From Ligustrum vulgare (lineage: Eukaryota; Streptophyta; Magnoliopsida; Lamiales; Oleaceae): a DNA stretch of 64,000 nucleotides. Both the position numbers and the translations under genes were made by a program. Numbering within the stretch: position 1 is the stretch's first letter; each line of letters begins with the position of its first letter. Under the pieces are notes generated by a model. That model worked only from the letters and a program-made list of their open reading frames with translations, was not told the origin of the DNA and did not search any database. The DNA lies in NCBI GenBank assembly GCA_963555705.1, contig OY743186.1, positions 36,567,241 through 36,631,240 of the forward strand. Direction: 5' to 3'. Positions 49,201 to 60,303 of this stretch are shown one piece after another.

Positions 49201-52200
49201 ATGAAGCAAGGTAAGCTTCTTTCTTTGAACATAAAGTGGCTGAATCAAGAGAGCTTAATGGTCATGTTCAGGCAGAAGCTGCTGCCGCTGCTGGTGAAAG
49301 CAGCTTCAGATCTTTCATGGTTGCTGTACAGCGTTGTGGAAGTAGTGTGGCCATTGTCCAGCAAGTATGTGTTTACTATTGTTTGTATCACTTGATGATA
49401 TGTTTCGACACCTTTGAGTAGTCTACCCTTTACTTCCATTGAAATTAGAAGTCTTCTGTTTCAGTACTTTGCGAACTCCATTTCTCGGCTTTTGCTACCT
49501 CTGGATGGTGCTCATGCTGCTGCCTGTGAAGAAATGGCATCTGCCATGTCCAGTGCAGAAGGCGTTGCATACAAAGGGCTTCAACAATGCATTGAAACGG
49601 TTATGGCTGAGGTTTGTGATGAAAGAAATTATCATAATTTTTCTGTTAAAAGTCCTTTAGTTATCTCATATGCATTTGCTTCCATATTTATTGAAGTGCT
49701 TAATCCTTGAAATTCTTATTAGGTGGAGCGATTACTATCAGCTGAACAAAAAGCAACAGATTATCGGTCACCTGACGATGGTATTGCTCCTGATCATCGG
49801 CCAACAAATGCCTGTACAAGGTATTTGGAAACTTTTGCCAGACTCCATTCTTAGTGGGAACACTACGGCATGACAGTTATTGCTTAAGAGTTCCATTATA
49901 TGTGCTTGTAAATTTTTCGAACGATATTTAGTGGGATATCCACTGTTAACTAGTCATTTCGAATTTCATAGGTCCCAGTTCTTTGATTATTAGTTAAGAC
50001 GCAACAACTAATACCGCTGTGTACATATTGATTGTAGATTTTGGGAGTGCATGTTAACCTTCTGTCACGTACATTCACCTATGAATCAAATTTCGTTCAC
50101 AAAAAAATTATATTTTATCTCCTGGGTTGCTACATGTCAAACTAAAAAAAGATTTGACTGTTCATTGTATCAATTCCCAGAAGCAAAAGTTTTGGTTTTG
50201 CGTGTTTTTCTGTCAGGACGAGCAAGAGTTACTGATTCTAAAACATACCCTCATTCATGTCACTTTTAAATTCCTAGCTTACGATTTTCATGGGAAACAG
50301 TAGACATGCTGGGACTCTTATTCAATTATATAATATCACAATAATTCAGTTATCATTATTACATCAATAGTCAATTTTAAGTATGAATTCAAATTCTTTC
50401 ATGAAGTGCCAAGTGTTGAGCAACAAGGAAAATGAATGTCATTTATGTTTTATATGATCTCCTAATTTCTCTCATTTCTTTCTCTGGTCAGAGTTGTGGC
50501 CTATCTTTCCCGTGTGCTTGAGGCTGCTTTCACAGCTCTGGAAGGTCTTAATAAACAAGCCTTCCTGACTGAATTGGTACATCAATTTACTTTTCTGCAG
50601 CTCATAAGTCATAAGGTTGATTTGATTATATGGATTGTGTTACCTACATTTGTCCGGTCTGGGAACGTATCATGTGACTGAAGTGTTTGTTGCATTGTCT
50701 ATTGACACGTCTAATTTAGTTTCAGCCTCAGGTTACATGCTGCTACTTATTTACTATCACATCCGACATGCTTGACTTCATGATTGGTTTTGGTGGCATT
50801 TGTTTAAATAACCATATCTAGTATAAGCCTGTTAGTAGAGGGAAATCTGCACTATTTCCAGTAAGGAATTTATTTACAAATGCATGCACACACGTACACA
50901 GCAATGTGCAAGTTTTAATGCATATCCATATACATGACCAAAATGTTGAATTTGGTAAATTGATGTATCATCGTTGAGATATTTGTCCGTTCCTTTCTCA
51001 AAAAAGTGTCGAATGTCTGTGCAGTTTTATTGCTGGTAACTTTCATTGCTCACATTATCCCATTTTACTGTACCATGTTTGTCTTATTTGTCAAATAGAC
51101 TTTTGAATCACCTTTTGGTATTAATTTACATGATTTTTTTATCATCGCATTTGGAGAACAAGAAATTATATATAAGACCATCAATCACAACATTCATATT
51201 TTTAGAAAACTTAAGAATGTTTGTAATTTAACTCTTCAATAAACTAGTTTGACCAAGTAAGTCTCATGTGGACAGAGTAGACAGAATATGATATATTACA
51301 CTCGCATTTACTTTTTGTAGTAACCATTCAGTATAATCTTGCAGGGAAATCGCTTGAACAAGGGGCTGCTTAATCATTGGCAAAAGTTCACTTTTAACCC
51401 AAGGTAATTCTTTGATGTTTGTCGTCATTGCCAGTCTGTATTTTGGAATTCGCGTGTAGAATTGCTTAACTTGTCGGATTGTATGATTATGCCTTAAAGA
51501 TGTAATCATTTTTGCATCATCTGACTTCTTCAGTGGAGGACTACGGCTGAAACGTGATATAACAGAATACGGGGAATTTGTTCGTGGTTTCAATGCTCCT
51601 TCAGTTGATGAGAAATTCGAGTTGCTCGGCATGTAAGTTGTTGTGGTATTTTGAAGATGTGTAGCCTTCCATCTCCCCTTCCCTTACCAGAATTCTCGCA
51701 ATAGACATTTTATGTTGATTAACTCACATAACCTTTGTGTCCAGCATGGCCAATGTCTTCATTGTCGCCCCTGAAAGTCTGTCGACTCTTTTTGAGGGAA
51801 CTCCAAGCATTCGGAAAGATGCACAAACGTATGTATTTATTGATCTTCTATGCACTATAGTTTGATTAAACTTGCACCGCATTTTATATAACAAACTATA
51901 AGCTACCTTTATTGTACATATTATAACTAAGAAATGTCAAATGTCTTTAGATTCTTACTGAGAAAATTAATTTTATGCATGTATCCCTATGAAATTTTGA
52001 GAGCTGTTCACATTGTTCCGAACTTTTATTGATAAATGTACCTGAGGTCTAGTACAGTCATTGTAACAGCTTTGTGATTTGGGTTATGTTTGGCTAAGTT
52101 TAAAAAAGATCACTTACAATTATTAAGCCTTCATTTGGTAAACTTGTTTATAAACAATACATTTCCTAAAATCACTTTTTAACCACACAAATTTCCATGA

Positions 52201-52609
52201 ATCATTTTTCTACCACATATTTTACCTCGAAAACATTACATTCTTTGTTTATAAACAAAAAACTTTTACCAAACAGAGGCCTTAAAATAAGTAAGTTTTG
52301 ATTAAAATGAGAAAATTTATTTATAATCACAGTAACGTTTACTTCCAAGCTAAGCAACTTTTTTTACTTGTATAAAAGAACGCGGTTGAAAACAAAATGA
52401 ATTTTTTTTCTTGTTTATGTGCTTAGTCAAATATGCTTAATAATTACATTTCAAATATCTTTCTTTCTATTATTTTAGTTGCTATTGTAGTTCATTATGA
52501 GATTAATATTTGAATCCACTGCAAACTCAGGTTTATTCAGCTCAGAGAGGACTACAAGAGTGCAAAGCTGGCAGCTCGACTCAGCTCCTTGTGGGCTAGC
52601 TCTAGTTAA
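37284..52609 (+). CDS. SEC10: Exocyst complex component SEC10
   Basis: Twenty-four coding exons: 37284-37391, 37478-37726, 37812-37886, 38627-38728, 40921-40971, 41074-41179, 42818-42937, 44450-44541, 45003-45168, 45243-45319, 45446-45544, 45635-45725, 47610-47695, 47833-48006, 48854-48907, 49008-49136, 49272-49364, 49465-49611, 49723-49820, 50492-50576, 51345-51403, 51534-51632, 51745-51828, 52531-52609. All introns are GT-AG and phases agree; 2523 nt give 840 residues, the usual length. The N-terminal [25 protein letters not shown] is followed by a coiled coil (about residues 108-200) and then by helical blocks such as [50 protein letters not shown] and [23 protein letters not shown]10 is one of eight exocyst subunits tethering secretory vesicles to the plasma membrane, where it pairs with SEC15. 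No stop or frameshift: a functional gene. Confidence 0.95.
39088..39349. mobile_element. Stowaway-type MITE in SEC10 intron 4
   Basis: Ends CTCCCTCCATCCCA and TGGGACGGAATGAG, flanked by TA on both sides (39086-39087 and 39350-39351): the standard Tc1/mariner Stowaway pattern. Confidence 0.78.
39470..40140 (-). mobile_element. Decayed Copia integrase fragment in SEC10 intron 4
   Basis: On the minus strand, broken frames read LWAEAVMTS (about 40030) and then [20 protein letters not shown] followed by LGYSN (about 39880-39800), which are familiar from the C-terminal part of Copia integrase. A Ser/Pro-rich linker-like piece follows. No LTRs are visible, and it has many stops. Confidence 0.6.
40376..40556. 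mobile_element. Small MITE of the dispersed TTTAACCACACA family
   Basis: Carries the core TTTTTAACCACACATATTTT and TTTTTACCTCAAAA, with GTTTATAAA near both ends and a TTTGGTAAA/TTACCAAAT inverted pair at the edges. In SEC10 intron 4. Confidence 0.5.
41342..41600 (+). repeat. Imperfect tandem repeat in SEC10 intron 6
   Basis: The unit AAGCAAAATGAATCTACTGC with a following GGATTTTTTA occurs at about 41346 and again about 67 bp later with few changes; a third, weaker copy (ACAAAATGAATCTACT) lies near 41566. Confidence 0.6.
47080..47405. mobile_element. Stowaway-type MITE in SEC10 intron 12
   Basis: Inverted ends CTCCCCCGGTCCCAAAAAGA and TCTTTTTGGGACGGAGGGAG, with TA at 47078-47079 and 47406-47407. 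Confidence 0.8.
48624..48797. mobile_element. Small MITE in SEC10 intron 14
   Basis: Inverted ends CAGCCTCCGTTCGGCGGC and GAGCCTCCGAACGGAGCG; inside lie GTAAAATCTGTGGTTGAAA and GTGGTTAAAAAGTGATTTGG, the same core as the other small MITEs, in the other orientation. Confidence 0.6.
52124..52284. mobile_element. Small MITE in SEC10 intron 23
   Basis: Ends AAGCCTTCATTTGGTAAAC and TTTTACCAAACAGAGGCCTT are inverted repeats; inside are TTTTTAACCACACAAATTT and TTTTACCTCGAAAAC. Confidence 0.6.
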
Positions 52610-53031
52610 AGCAGAAATTGCTTGATGAAGAGATATAATTCAAGAATTCAGTAGTTGTTCATGACAAGGTGTTCGACTGGGATGGCTTTTCCACCCCATA
52701 CGTGATGCACTAGGCAATTTCCTTGTCAGGAACAGAAAAGCAGCTACTTGAATTGCTAGTTCAGCAAACCCCTCAGAAATTATAAGAGCTCAGCAGTATT
52801 TTCTTATATCTAAAAACTTCCTTGCTATTCTAGGTGTTGGTTCAAGAGAATTTCGGTAACGGACTTGCTTATCCCCGTGTCTGCTTTTATTTCTTATAAT
52901 TTGATTTATCAAAAGTGAAGTTCATAGCTGGGATTGCATCTGTATGGAGTACATTTTGGATGGCATATATTGGCATAGTTGTGCTAGATTGTAGTTGACC
53001 ATCCCAAACTTGGATAAAAGCTTCTAATATG
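52610..53031 (+). other. SEC10 3' UTR and downstream flank
   Basis: Follows the TAA at 52607-52609. No canonical AATAAA was noticed; plant polyadenylation signals are loose. Ends at the target duplication of the first Mutator-like element. Confidence 0.5.
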
Positions 53032-53040
53032 TTGTTCTAT

Positions 53041-54015
53041 GGGTAAATAGCACAAAACGTCCATACCTTTGACATGTATTGTGTAAACATCTCAACGTTG
53101 TGATTTTTTACGTTGAACGTCCCAACATTTACATTTTCTTGTTGGAAACGTCTTTTCCGTTATATTTAACCATATTTCACCGTTAAATTAAAATTGAACA
53201 GTAAACATGAGTGGCATTTTTGTTCAATTTCATTTTTAATCCATTTCTTTCTTTCAATAAAGACATTTTTTTTTGCACATAACGTTCCTATGGCTCAAAT
53301 AGAGGCTAAACATACCAATTTTTAACCAAACATTTTACCTTAAAAAAATAAAAAAAGTCAAATAAATCCAAATTATAAATTTCGATGGCCGTCGAACACA
53401 TACTAAAATTTAAATTTAAATGTTTCAATAAAATTTACAGAAATCAATTTACGTTAATCAATGATGTCCTAACAAAATAAGTATCTACAATACAAAAGTC
53501 AAAATAAAATGTTTAATAAATGAGCACATGATACATCATAAGAAAGATAGTTGAATTTGGAGTTCAACGCAAAAAAGGAGTGCAATTTGGAGTTGTAAAT
53601 CAAAAGTTATACATGTTTGAAAATAATGACATGTAAATCAAATACAAAATGACTAAATTGAAAGAAAAGTAAATTTTGGGGACTAATCTGCAAGAAAATC
53701 TAAAGGTAGGAATCTTTTTTCGCCAAAAAATGAACTTTGGGATGTTTTTCCACAATAAGTGTCAAACGTAGAGATATTTTGTGCAAAAATGCCTTTATTG
53801 AAAGAAAGAAATGGATTAAAAATGGAATTGGACAAAATTTCCCCTCATGTTTGCTGTTCAATTTTAATTTAACAGTGAAATATGGTTAAATATAACGGAA
53901 AGGACGTCTCCAACAAGAAAATGTAAATGTTTGGACGTTCAACGTAAAAAATCACAACGTTTGGATGTTTTGCACAATACATGTCAAAGGTAGGGACGTT
54001 TTGTGCTATTTACCC
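53041..54015. mobile_element. Mutator-like non-autonomous element 1 (long TIR)
   Basis: A terminal inverted repeat of about 230 bp starts GGGTAAATAGCACAAAACG and ends CGTTTTGTGCTATTTACCC. The 9 bp target duplication TTGTTCTAT (53032-53040) / TTATTCTAT (54016-54024) has one mismatch. The right arm holds extra sequence (53390-53720) that the left lacks. No transposase. Confidence 0.78.
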
Positions 54016-54659
54016 TTATTCTATTGTACTTGAACCTATTGTTATAAATTTATGGGTAATTGGCGCAAAACGTCCCTACCTTTAACATGTATTGTGCAAA
54101 ACATTTCAACGTTGTGATTTTTGACGTTGAACGTCCCAACATTTACATTTTCTTATTGGAGACGTCCTTTTCATTATATTTCACCGTTAAATTAAAATTG
54201 AACAGTAAACATGAGGGGTATTCTTGTCCAATTTTATTTTTAATCTATTTCTTTCTTTCAATAAAGATAATGGCACAAAATGTCCATACATTTGACACTC
54301 ATTGTGGAAAAACATCCTAACGTTCATTTTGTTGACGAATAACGTCCCTATCTTTAGATTTTCTTGCAGATTAGTCCTCAAATTTTACTCTTTTTTTTTT
54401 CAATTTAGTAATTTCGTATTTGATTTACATGTCATTGTCTTCAAACGTGTATAATTTTTTATCTACAACTTCAAATTGCACTTCTTTTTTGCGTTGAACT
54501 CCAAATTTAACCATCTTTCTTATGATGTATCACGTGTTCATTTATTAAACATTTCGTTTTGACTTTTGTATTATAGATACTAATTTTGTTAGGGCATCAT
54601 TGATTAACGTAAATTGATTTCTTTAAATTTTGTTGAAACATTGAAATTTTAATTTTAGT

Positions 54660-54956
54660 GTGTGTTCGGCGGCCAGCAAAATTTATAAATTGGATTTATT
54701 TGACTTTTTTTATTTTTTAAGGTAAAATATTTGGTTAAAAATTGGTATGTTTAGCCCCTGTTTGAGCCATATTATACTCTCAAATAACTCTTTGAAAAAC
54801 ACACAATTTCTTTCTCCAAAAAGTGATATGAGATTATAATATGGCTCAAACAGGGGGCTAAACATAACAATTTTTAACCAAACATTTTATCTTAAAAAAA
54901 TAAAAAAGTCAAATAAATCAAATTTATAAATTTCGCTAGCCGTCGAACATACACTA
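54660..54956. mobile_element. Palindromic centre of fold-back element 2 (nested small MITE)
   Basis: Outer ends GTGTTCGGCGGCC and GGCTAGCCGTCGAAC, inner inverted pair TAGCCCCTGTTTGAGCC / GGCTCAAACAGGGGGCTA at about 54753-54862. The ends and GGTTAAAAATTGG core match the dispersed small MITE family, so it is probably a MITE captured at the hairpin centre. Confidence 0.55.
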
Positions 54957-55981
54957 AAATTAAAATTTCACTGTTTCAATAAAATTTACAGAAATCAATT
55001 TACGTTAATCAATGATACCCTAACAAAATAAGTATCTACAATACAGAAGTTAAAACGAAATGTTTAATAAATGAGCACATGATACATCATAAGAAAGATG
55101 GTTGAATTTGGAGTTCAATGCAAAATAGGGAGTGCAATTCGAAGTTGTAGATCAAAAGACTATACACGTTTGAAGGCAATGACATGTAAATCAAATACAG
55201 AATGACTAAATTGAAAGAAAAGTAAAATTTGGTGACTAATCTGCAAGAAAATATAAAGGCAGGGACATTATTCGCCAAAAAAATGAACGTTGAGATTTTT
55301 TCCACAATGAATGTTGTGCCAATTACTGAAAGAAAGAAATGGATTAAAAATGGAATTGGACAAAAAAGCCCCTCATGTTTACAGTTCAATTTTAATTTAA
55401 ATGTGAAATATGGTTAAATATAACGGAAATGACGTCTCCAACCAGAAAATGTAAAGGTTGGGACGTTCAACGTAAAAAATTACAACTGTTGAGATAGTAC
55501 TCGAAATGTGACGCGTTGGGCTACCAGTGAAGGCCCAATAAGGGTCCACGAACTTTAGTCCATGATTAGAAGTTCAAGGTATCCCCCTGGGCCAATAGCC
55601 GAGGTGGAAAGGCACAGGAGCCCCTCCGGATGAACTGGTTTGTGTCTAGTAGAGACGCTTTATGCTTAGCCGAGGTGTTTACGGTAACACCTCGGATGTA
55701 AGGATGGGACAAGGCATGAAGTCAGAGATGTGACACTGCCTTTACCAAGATGTGACAGGCGCCCATCCCCTACAAAATGTAGCAATGATTACGGTCAAAA
55801 AACAAGGTTGTCACCTCCAAGAGTTAGGGTGAAGACAAGTGTAAAGTATGCCACGTGTCATGATCCGAAACAGCGAGTTCCTCTATAAATATGACACTCC
55901 TCCCGTCTGGTAAAGGGTTAGCAATTTCATACTCTTAACGATATATTTCTCTCACTCCCTTTTCTCTCATTTACACACTTA

Positions 55982-57083
55982 GGGGCCGTTCTCTTTGTAT
56001 TTCGATTTTGGATTTTGAGTTTTGAGTTTTGGATTTTGGTTGTTTGTTTTGGGATTGCTGAAAGCATGTTCTCTTTGTGATTTTAGAAAACTGTTTTCAA
56101 AAATAGAAAACTGAAAAATGTGTTTACTTTGTAATTTTTTTATATATTTATTTTGTGATATTTTATATGTAAAAAATGGTTGATTTGTTGAATTACATTA
56201 ATTTTAATGTTAATAAATCAGTTAGTTCTCTATGTCAATAAATTCATCATTAATATTGTTTCAGCTAAACAAAAATTTAACCTCATACCAATAAAATCTT
56301 AACATGGATCTATATATAATGGCAAAATAATATAAGAACTTCAAGTGAAGGAAGTGTCTCACATTTACCAAAAAAAAAAAAAAATTATTAATAATAATAA
56401 TAAATAAATAAATAAATAATTACAAAAAAAATCTTAACATGGATCTATATAATAGCAAAATAATATAAGAACTTCAAATGAATGAAGTGTCTTACTTTTA
56501 CAAAAAAATAAAATAAAATAAAATAAAATAAAAATAAAAATAAAAAATTTACAAGAAAAAAAACTTAATATTGATCTATATATATAATGAAAAAATAACA
56601 TAAAAACTTCAAGTGAAGGAAGTGTCTCACTTTTACAAAAAAAAAAATAATTTACCAAAAAAAAAAATAATAATAATAATATGGATCTATATATAATGAC
56701 AAAATAATATAAGAATTTCAAGAGAATGAATTGTCTCACATTTTTAAAAAAAAATAATAATAATAATAAATAAAAAAATTACAAAAAAAAAAAAATCTTA
56801 ACATGGATCTATATATAATGACAAAATAATATAAGAACTTCAAGTGAAGGAAGTATTTCACATTTACAAAAAAAAAAAAAAAAAAAAAAAAATTCAAAAC
56901 GCTCGTTTTGGACTATTTAACACAAAATATCCAAAACGAAAAAAAATCGTTTTGAGTTTCCTTTGTATTTTTTTTGGTGTTTTGGAAAATGCGTTTCTGA
57001 AAATGGGCAAAGTGAACGCGTTTTCGATATTTCCAAAAATCGAAAACTCAAAACGGGCTCAAAACAGCAAAGAGAACGGAGCC
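55982..57083. mobile_element. PIF/Harbinger-type element nested in the solo LTR
   Basis: Ends GGGGCCGTTCTCTTTG and CAAAGAGAACGGAGCC with TTA at 55979-55981 and 57084-57086. The same TIR family as the element at 31479. The interior is mainly a tandem repeat; no transposase. Confidence 0.78.
56301..56880. repeat. Five-copy minisatellite with A-rich linkers
   Basis: A unit beginning CATGGATCTATATATAATG and containing ATATAAGAACTTCAAGTGAA recurs at about 56301, 56437, 56570, 56683 and 56801. Each is followed by a different A-rich microsatellite (AAT, AAAT, AAAAT or poly-A), giving 113-136 bp periods. Confidence 0.75.
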
Positions 57084-57393
57084 TTATATTTCCCGCACCT
57101 AATATATATTTGCTTAAAATGAGCACTAACTTTGGCATCGAAGTGCAAACTGGAGCCACTTTGGCCCCCTTTGCAAACTGATTGTTTGTCACAGTGCGCA
57201 GGAGATCCACGTGTTCAAGAGGGAGGAGCTGAGACGTGTTGGTCCAAGGTCCAGCAGGATTTTGTGGTCAACAACAACGTTGAGATGTTTTGCACAATAC
57301 ATGTCAAAGGTAGAAACGTTTTGCGTCAATTACCCTAAATTTATAATAATCTTAACATGTGCTAACATATTCATTCTAATAAGGGTAAATAGT

Positions 57394-58294
57394 TGATGTG
57401 ATCCAGATCACGGATACAAGCCCGTACAAAGATCCGTTGAAGATCAAAGGAGGACCGATGACTCGATTGCAAACAAAGAGGGCCAAGGAAGCAATGGACA
57501 AGTTAGTTCAAGAAACAATGGTCAAAACAATGTTCATGTCATCAAAAGAAATAAGTTCTATGTTGGGGCCGAGCCAAAACGATGAGTGGATCAACCTTAT
57601 TCATTGCGTCGAAGAAAGTGGTGAAATTTCAATGTTACGGCCGTAACATACAAATCCTCACGGCCGTAACCAATTTTCTGCTGAAATTGATTTTGCGAGA
57701 CATAAACAATCACGGCCGTAAAGATTGAGTATAACGGCCGTAAAGGTTAATATCACGGCCGTAAAGGAGTTGCTGCTTAAAATTGGAATTGTACGTTTTT
57801 GGACTTACGGCCGTAAGTCATATGTCACGGCCGTAAGAGTGAATCAGAAGCAAGGTTACGGCCGTAAGAAAATCAGTCACGGCCGTAAAATCGAATACGC
57901 GTGAATTTTAGGTTATTTTTATTTCCTTATTTTTAGGTAATTGTTTCCTTATTTAATTAGAACTCTTTAACCTAATTTTTGACCCTATTTATAGGGATGT
58001 AATTTTCATTATTCATTACACAACTTTGATAATATTAATTGAGAGGCTATTTGCTTTCACAACATTTATTCTTTATTGAATAAAATCTGAACTTGCGAGT
58101 TAATCTTGTTTGTTCAAATCTCGGTGAGAATTATTATTGTTTGTGATCAAGAGGTCAATATATCCCAGTGATTGTATTGGTTGCTTGGTTCAATTAATTT
58201 TAATTGGATCTATAAATCGAGGTTCTTGGCGTTCTTGGGTCGATTCCAATAATTTGTGGGTTGCGTAGCTACAATTGCTACGTAGTTTGCATCA
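57394..58294 (+). repeat. 5' LTR of the gypsy element (901 bp)
   Basis: Ends form an inverted pair TGATG/CATCA. Carries nine copies of the TTACGGCCGTAA motif or a one- or two-base variant between 57635 and 57888, upstream of a TATA-like CTATTTATAG at 57985-57994. The first part continues the C-terminal reading frame of pol. Confidence 0.85.
57635..57888 (+). promoter_or_regulatory. Phased palindrome array TTACGGCCGTAA in the LTR
   Basis: Copies begin at about 57635, 57658, 57710, 57732, 57753, 57805, 57825, 57856 and 57877. Steps are 23, 52, 22, 21, 52, 20, 31 and 21 bp, close to whole turns of B-DNA. All keep CGGCCG. The place between the polypurine side and the TATA box suggests an enhancer-like U3 element; the bound protein is unknown. 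Confidence 0.6.
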
Positions 58295-58296
58295 TC

Positions 58297-58308
58297 TGGT
58301 ATCAGAGC
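58297..58308 (+). other. Primer binding site of the gypsy element
   Basis: TGGTATCAGAGC, two bases after the LTR; initiator-Met tRNA type. Confidence 0.85.
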
Positions 58309-58863
58309 TTAGGCTCCAAAAATCAAGGTTATATCTTGTTTTTGTTTTCTTGAGTTTCTTATTCTTGTTTTTCGTGTTCTTCCAGCTTTGAGTCTTTAAT
58401 CCAGAAAAGTGTCACAAAAAAATTCAATAGTCGTTATTTCCTTCGTTTGTTATCCAAATTAAATTTCGTTTGTTGCGTCTTTCTCGTAGTTGAATTTTAT
58501 TGAATATATAAAAAAAAAACGAAAATTCCAGTTCCAGAAAAATAGTTGATATTTGATTTCAAGAAATACTTTCTTGAAGCAATCTTTAGTTTCCATAAAA
58601 AGTGTCAAGTCCCTTATAGAGTCAAATTCAATTCTCTAAAGGTCTTCTTTGAGTTTTCCAACAAATTCATTACTTCTCACTCATATTCGATTTGAAGCAA
58701 TCGGGTTTAAACTTGTTTGAGTTTGGGTTCGTTCTTTAAAGCAATTGGGGTGAAAGCTATTGAGTGGAAAAAGGCAGAGAGATGAGATCAGTAGAGGGTA
58801 AAAGCCAAATTTGAGTGATACACGAGCGAAATACACGTGAGGCACAAAACATTTAGTTTTAGC

Positions 58864-60303
58864 ATGTCTGAACAATCTTCTACTACAAAGAACAACGATC
58901 GAGCCAACATGACGGAAGAGATGGTACAACGGTTTGAGCGGTTGTTTGGAGATGTGTTAGGTAGGTCAGAAAGGCTTGAGCAACCTCGGGAAGTGCCTAA
59001 TGCCCGTAGGAAAGGTGGGCAAGGTCGTAGAGTAGAGGGGGTTGATGAGAATGAAGAAGGTAGTGATTTTGACGATGAGGCAATTGTTGATAGAGTAGTT
59101 AGGCATGCGAGAAGGGATAGAGATCTTGGTGGCGATAGAATGGATGGTAGTATGAGCAACATCAAAATGACAATTCCATCATTCAAGGGTAGGAGTGATC
59201 CGGAAGCATACTTAGAATGGGAGAAGAAGATAGAATTAATTTTTAATTGCTACACTTATTCGGAAGAAAAAAAGGTTAAAGTAGCTGTACTTGAGTTCTC
59301 CGATTACGCTATTACTTGGTGGGATCAATTGGTGACTTCTAGGAGAAGGAATCGCGGGAGGTCTGTTAGTACTTGGGATGAATTAAAAGCTATCATGAGA
59401 AAGAGGTTCGTTCCTAGTCATTACCATCGGGAGCTGCATCAAAAATTACAAAGCCTATACCAAGGATCAAAGAGTGTGGAGGATTATCATAAGGAGATGG
59501 AGATGTTGATGATTAGAGCTAATGTAGAAGAGGATAGGGAGGCTACGATGGCTCGATTTTTGAATGGGTTGAATAGGGATATAGCTAATGTGGTTGAACT
59601 ACAACATTATTTGGAGATGGAGGATATGTTGCACATGGCTATAAAGGTGGAGAAGCAAATAAAGAAAAAGGGGACAACAAGGTATCCATCTGGTTCTAAT
59701 TCTTCTTGGAAGCCGAAGTGGGAAAGTAAAGGAGATGGGGCTGTTTCTAAAGGAAAGTTTGAAGCACCAAAAGGGAAATTTGAGGCACCAAAGGGGAAGG
59801 AGGAACAAACTAATAAATTCGTACCTAAAGGGGAACCTCAACCATCTAGGAGTAGAGACATTCAATGCTTCAAATGTTTGGGGAGAGGACATGTGGCATC
59901 TCAATGTCCTAATAGGCGAGTGATACTTGTAAGGAAGGATGGAGCCATGGAGAGTGATAGTGAAGAAGAGGATTATAGCGATATGCCGGCGTTGGAGGAA
60001 GTATGTGATGATGAGGATGTGTTATCCGGGGAGCATGGCGAGTTATTGGTGGCAAGGCGAGCTCTTAGTGCCCAAATCAACACGGATGATTTGGAACAAC
60101 AACGGGAGAACATATTCCATACACGATGTCGCATAAATAACAAGGTATGTAGTATGATTATTGATGGTGGTAGTTGCACTAACGTCGCTAGTACTATACT
60201 TGTTGAAAAATTAGGATTACCTTTGTTAAAACATCCCAAACCTTACAGGCTTCAATGGTTAAATGATAGTGGAGAAATTAAGGTGAATAGGAGGGTGTTG
60301 TGA
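58864..60303 (+). CDS. Gypsy Gag with zinc knuckle and start of protease
   Basis: The start MSEQSS is preferred over the ATG nine codons upstream because it aligns with the Gag start of the related element at 26 kb. The Gag domain holds [19 protein letters not shown], the ITWWDQLV block and [15 protein letters not shown]; the zinc knuckle [14 protein letters not shown] follows; then the protease region with [12 protein letters not shown] and LEKLGLP-like sequence. A stop at 60301-60303 arises from a one-base shift; the protease continues in another frame from 60300. Gag packages the element's RNA into particles. Confidence 0.8.
   Translation: MSEQSSTTKNNDRANMTEEMVQRFERLFGDVLGRSERLEQPREVPNARRKGGQGRRVEGVDENEEGSDFDDEAIVDRVVRHARRDRDLGGDRMDGSMSNIKMTIPSFKGRSDPEAYLEWEKKIELIFNCYTYSEEKKVKVAVLEFSDYAITWWDQLVTSRRRNRGRSVSTWDELKAIMRKRFVPSHYHRELHQKLQSLYQGSKSVEDYHKEMEMLMIRANVEEDREATMARFLNGLNRDIANVVELQHYLEMEDMLHMAIKVEKQIKKKGTTRYPSGSNSSWKPKWESKGDGAVSKGKFEAPKGKFEAPKGKEEQTNKFVPKGEPQPSRSRDIQCFKCLGRGHVASQCPNRRVILVRKDGAMESDSEEEDYSDMPALEEVCDDEDVLSGEHGELLVARRALSAQINTDDLEQQRENIFHTRCRINNKVCSMIIDGGSCTNVASTILVEKLGLPLLKHPKPYRLQWLNDSGEIKVNRRVL

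Larger units (their letters stand above)
55487..57273 (+). mobile_element. Solo LTR inside fold-back element 2
   Basis: Starts TGTTGAGATAG, ends GGTCAACA, with a 5 bp duplication ACAAC at 55482-55486 and 57274-57278. Removing it rejoins the right arm of the fold-back element exactly. It contains a TATA-like CTATAAATATG near 55883. No primer site or coding interior, so a solo LTR of about 680 bp before the next insertion. Orientation is inferred from the TATA box. Confidence 0.72.
54054..57335. mobile_element. Mutator-like fold-back element 2, with nested insertions
   Basis: Exact 9 bp duplication TAAATTTAT at 54045-54053 and 57336-57344. The left arm 54054-54660 and right arm (54955-55481 plus 57279-57335) are inverted repeats over more than 550 bp, so the strand can fold into a long hairpin. 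Without the nested solo LTR it would be about 1.5 kb. Same family as the element at 53041. Non-coding. Confidence 0.8.

Noticed and set aside
57635..57888. Palindrome array as a CRISPR-like array
   Set aside because: Repeats are 12 bp, spacers are short and shared between both LTRs, and the host is a plant. It is an LTR component.
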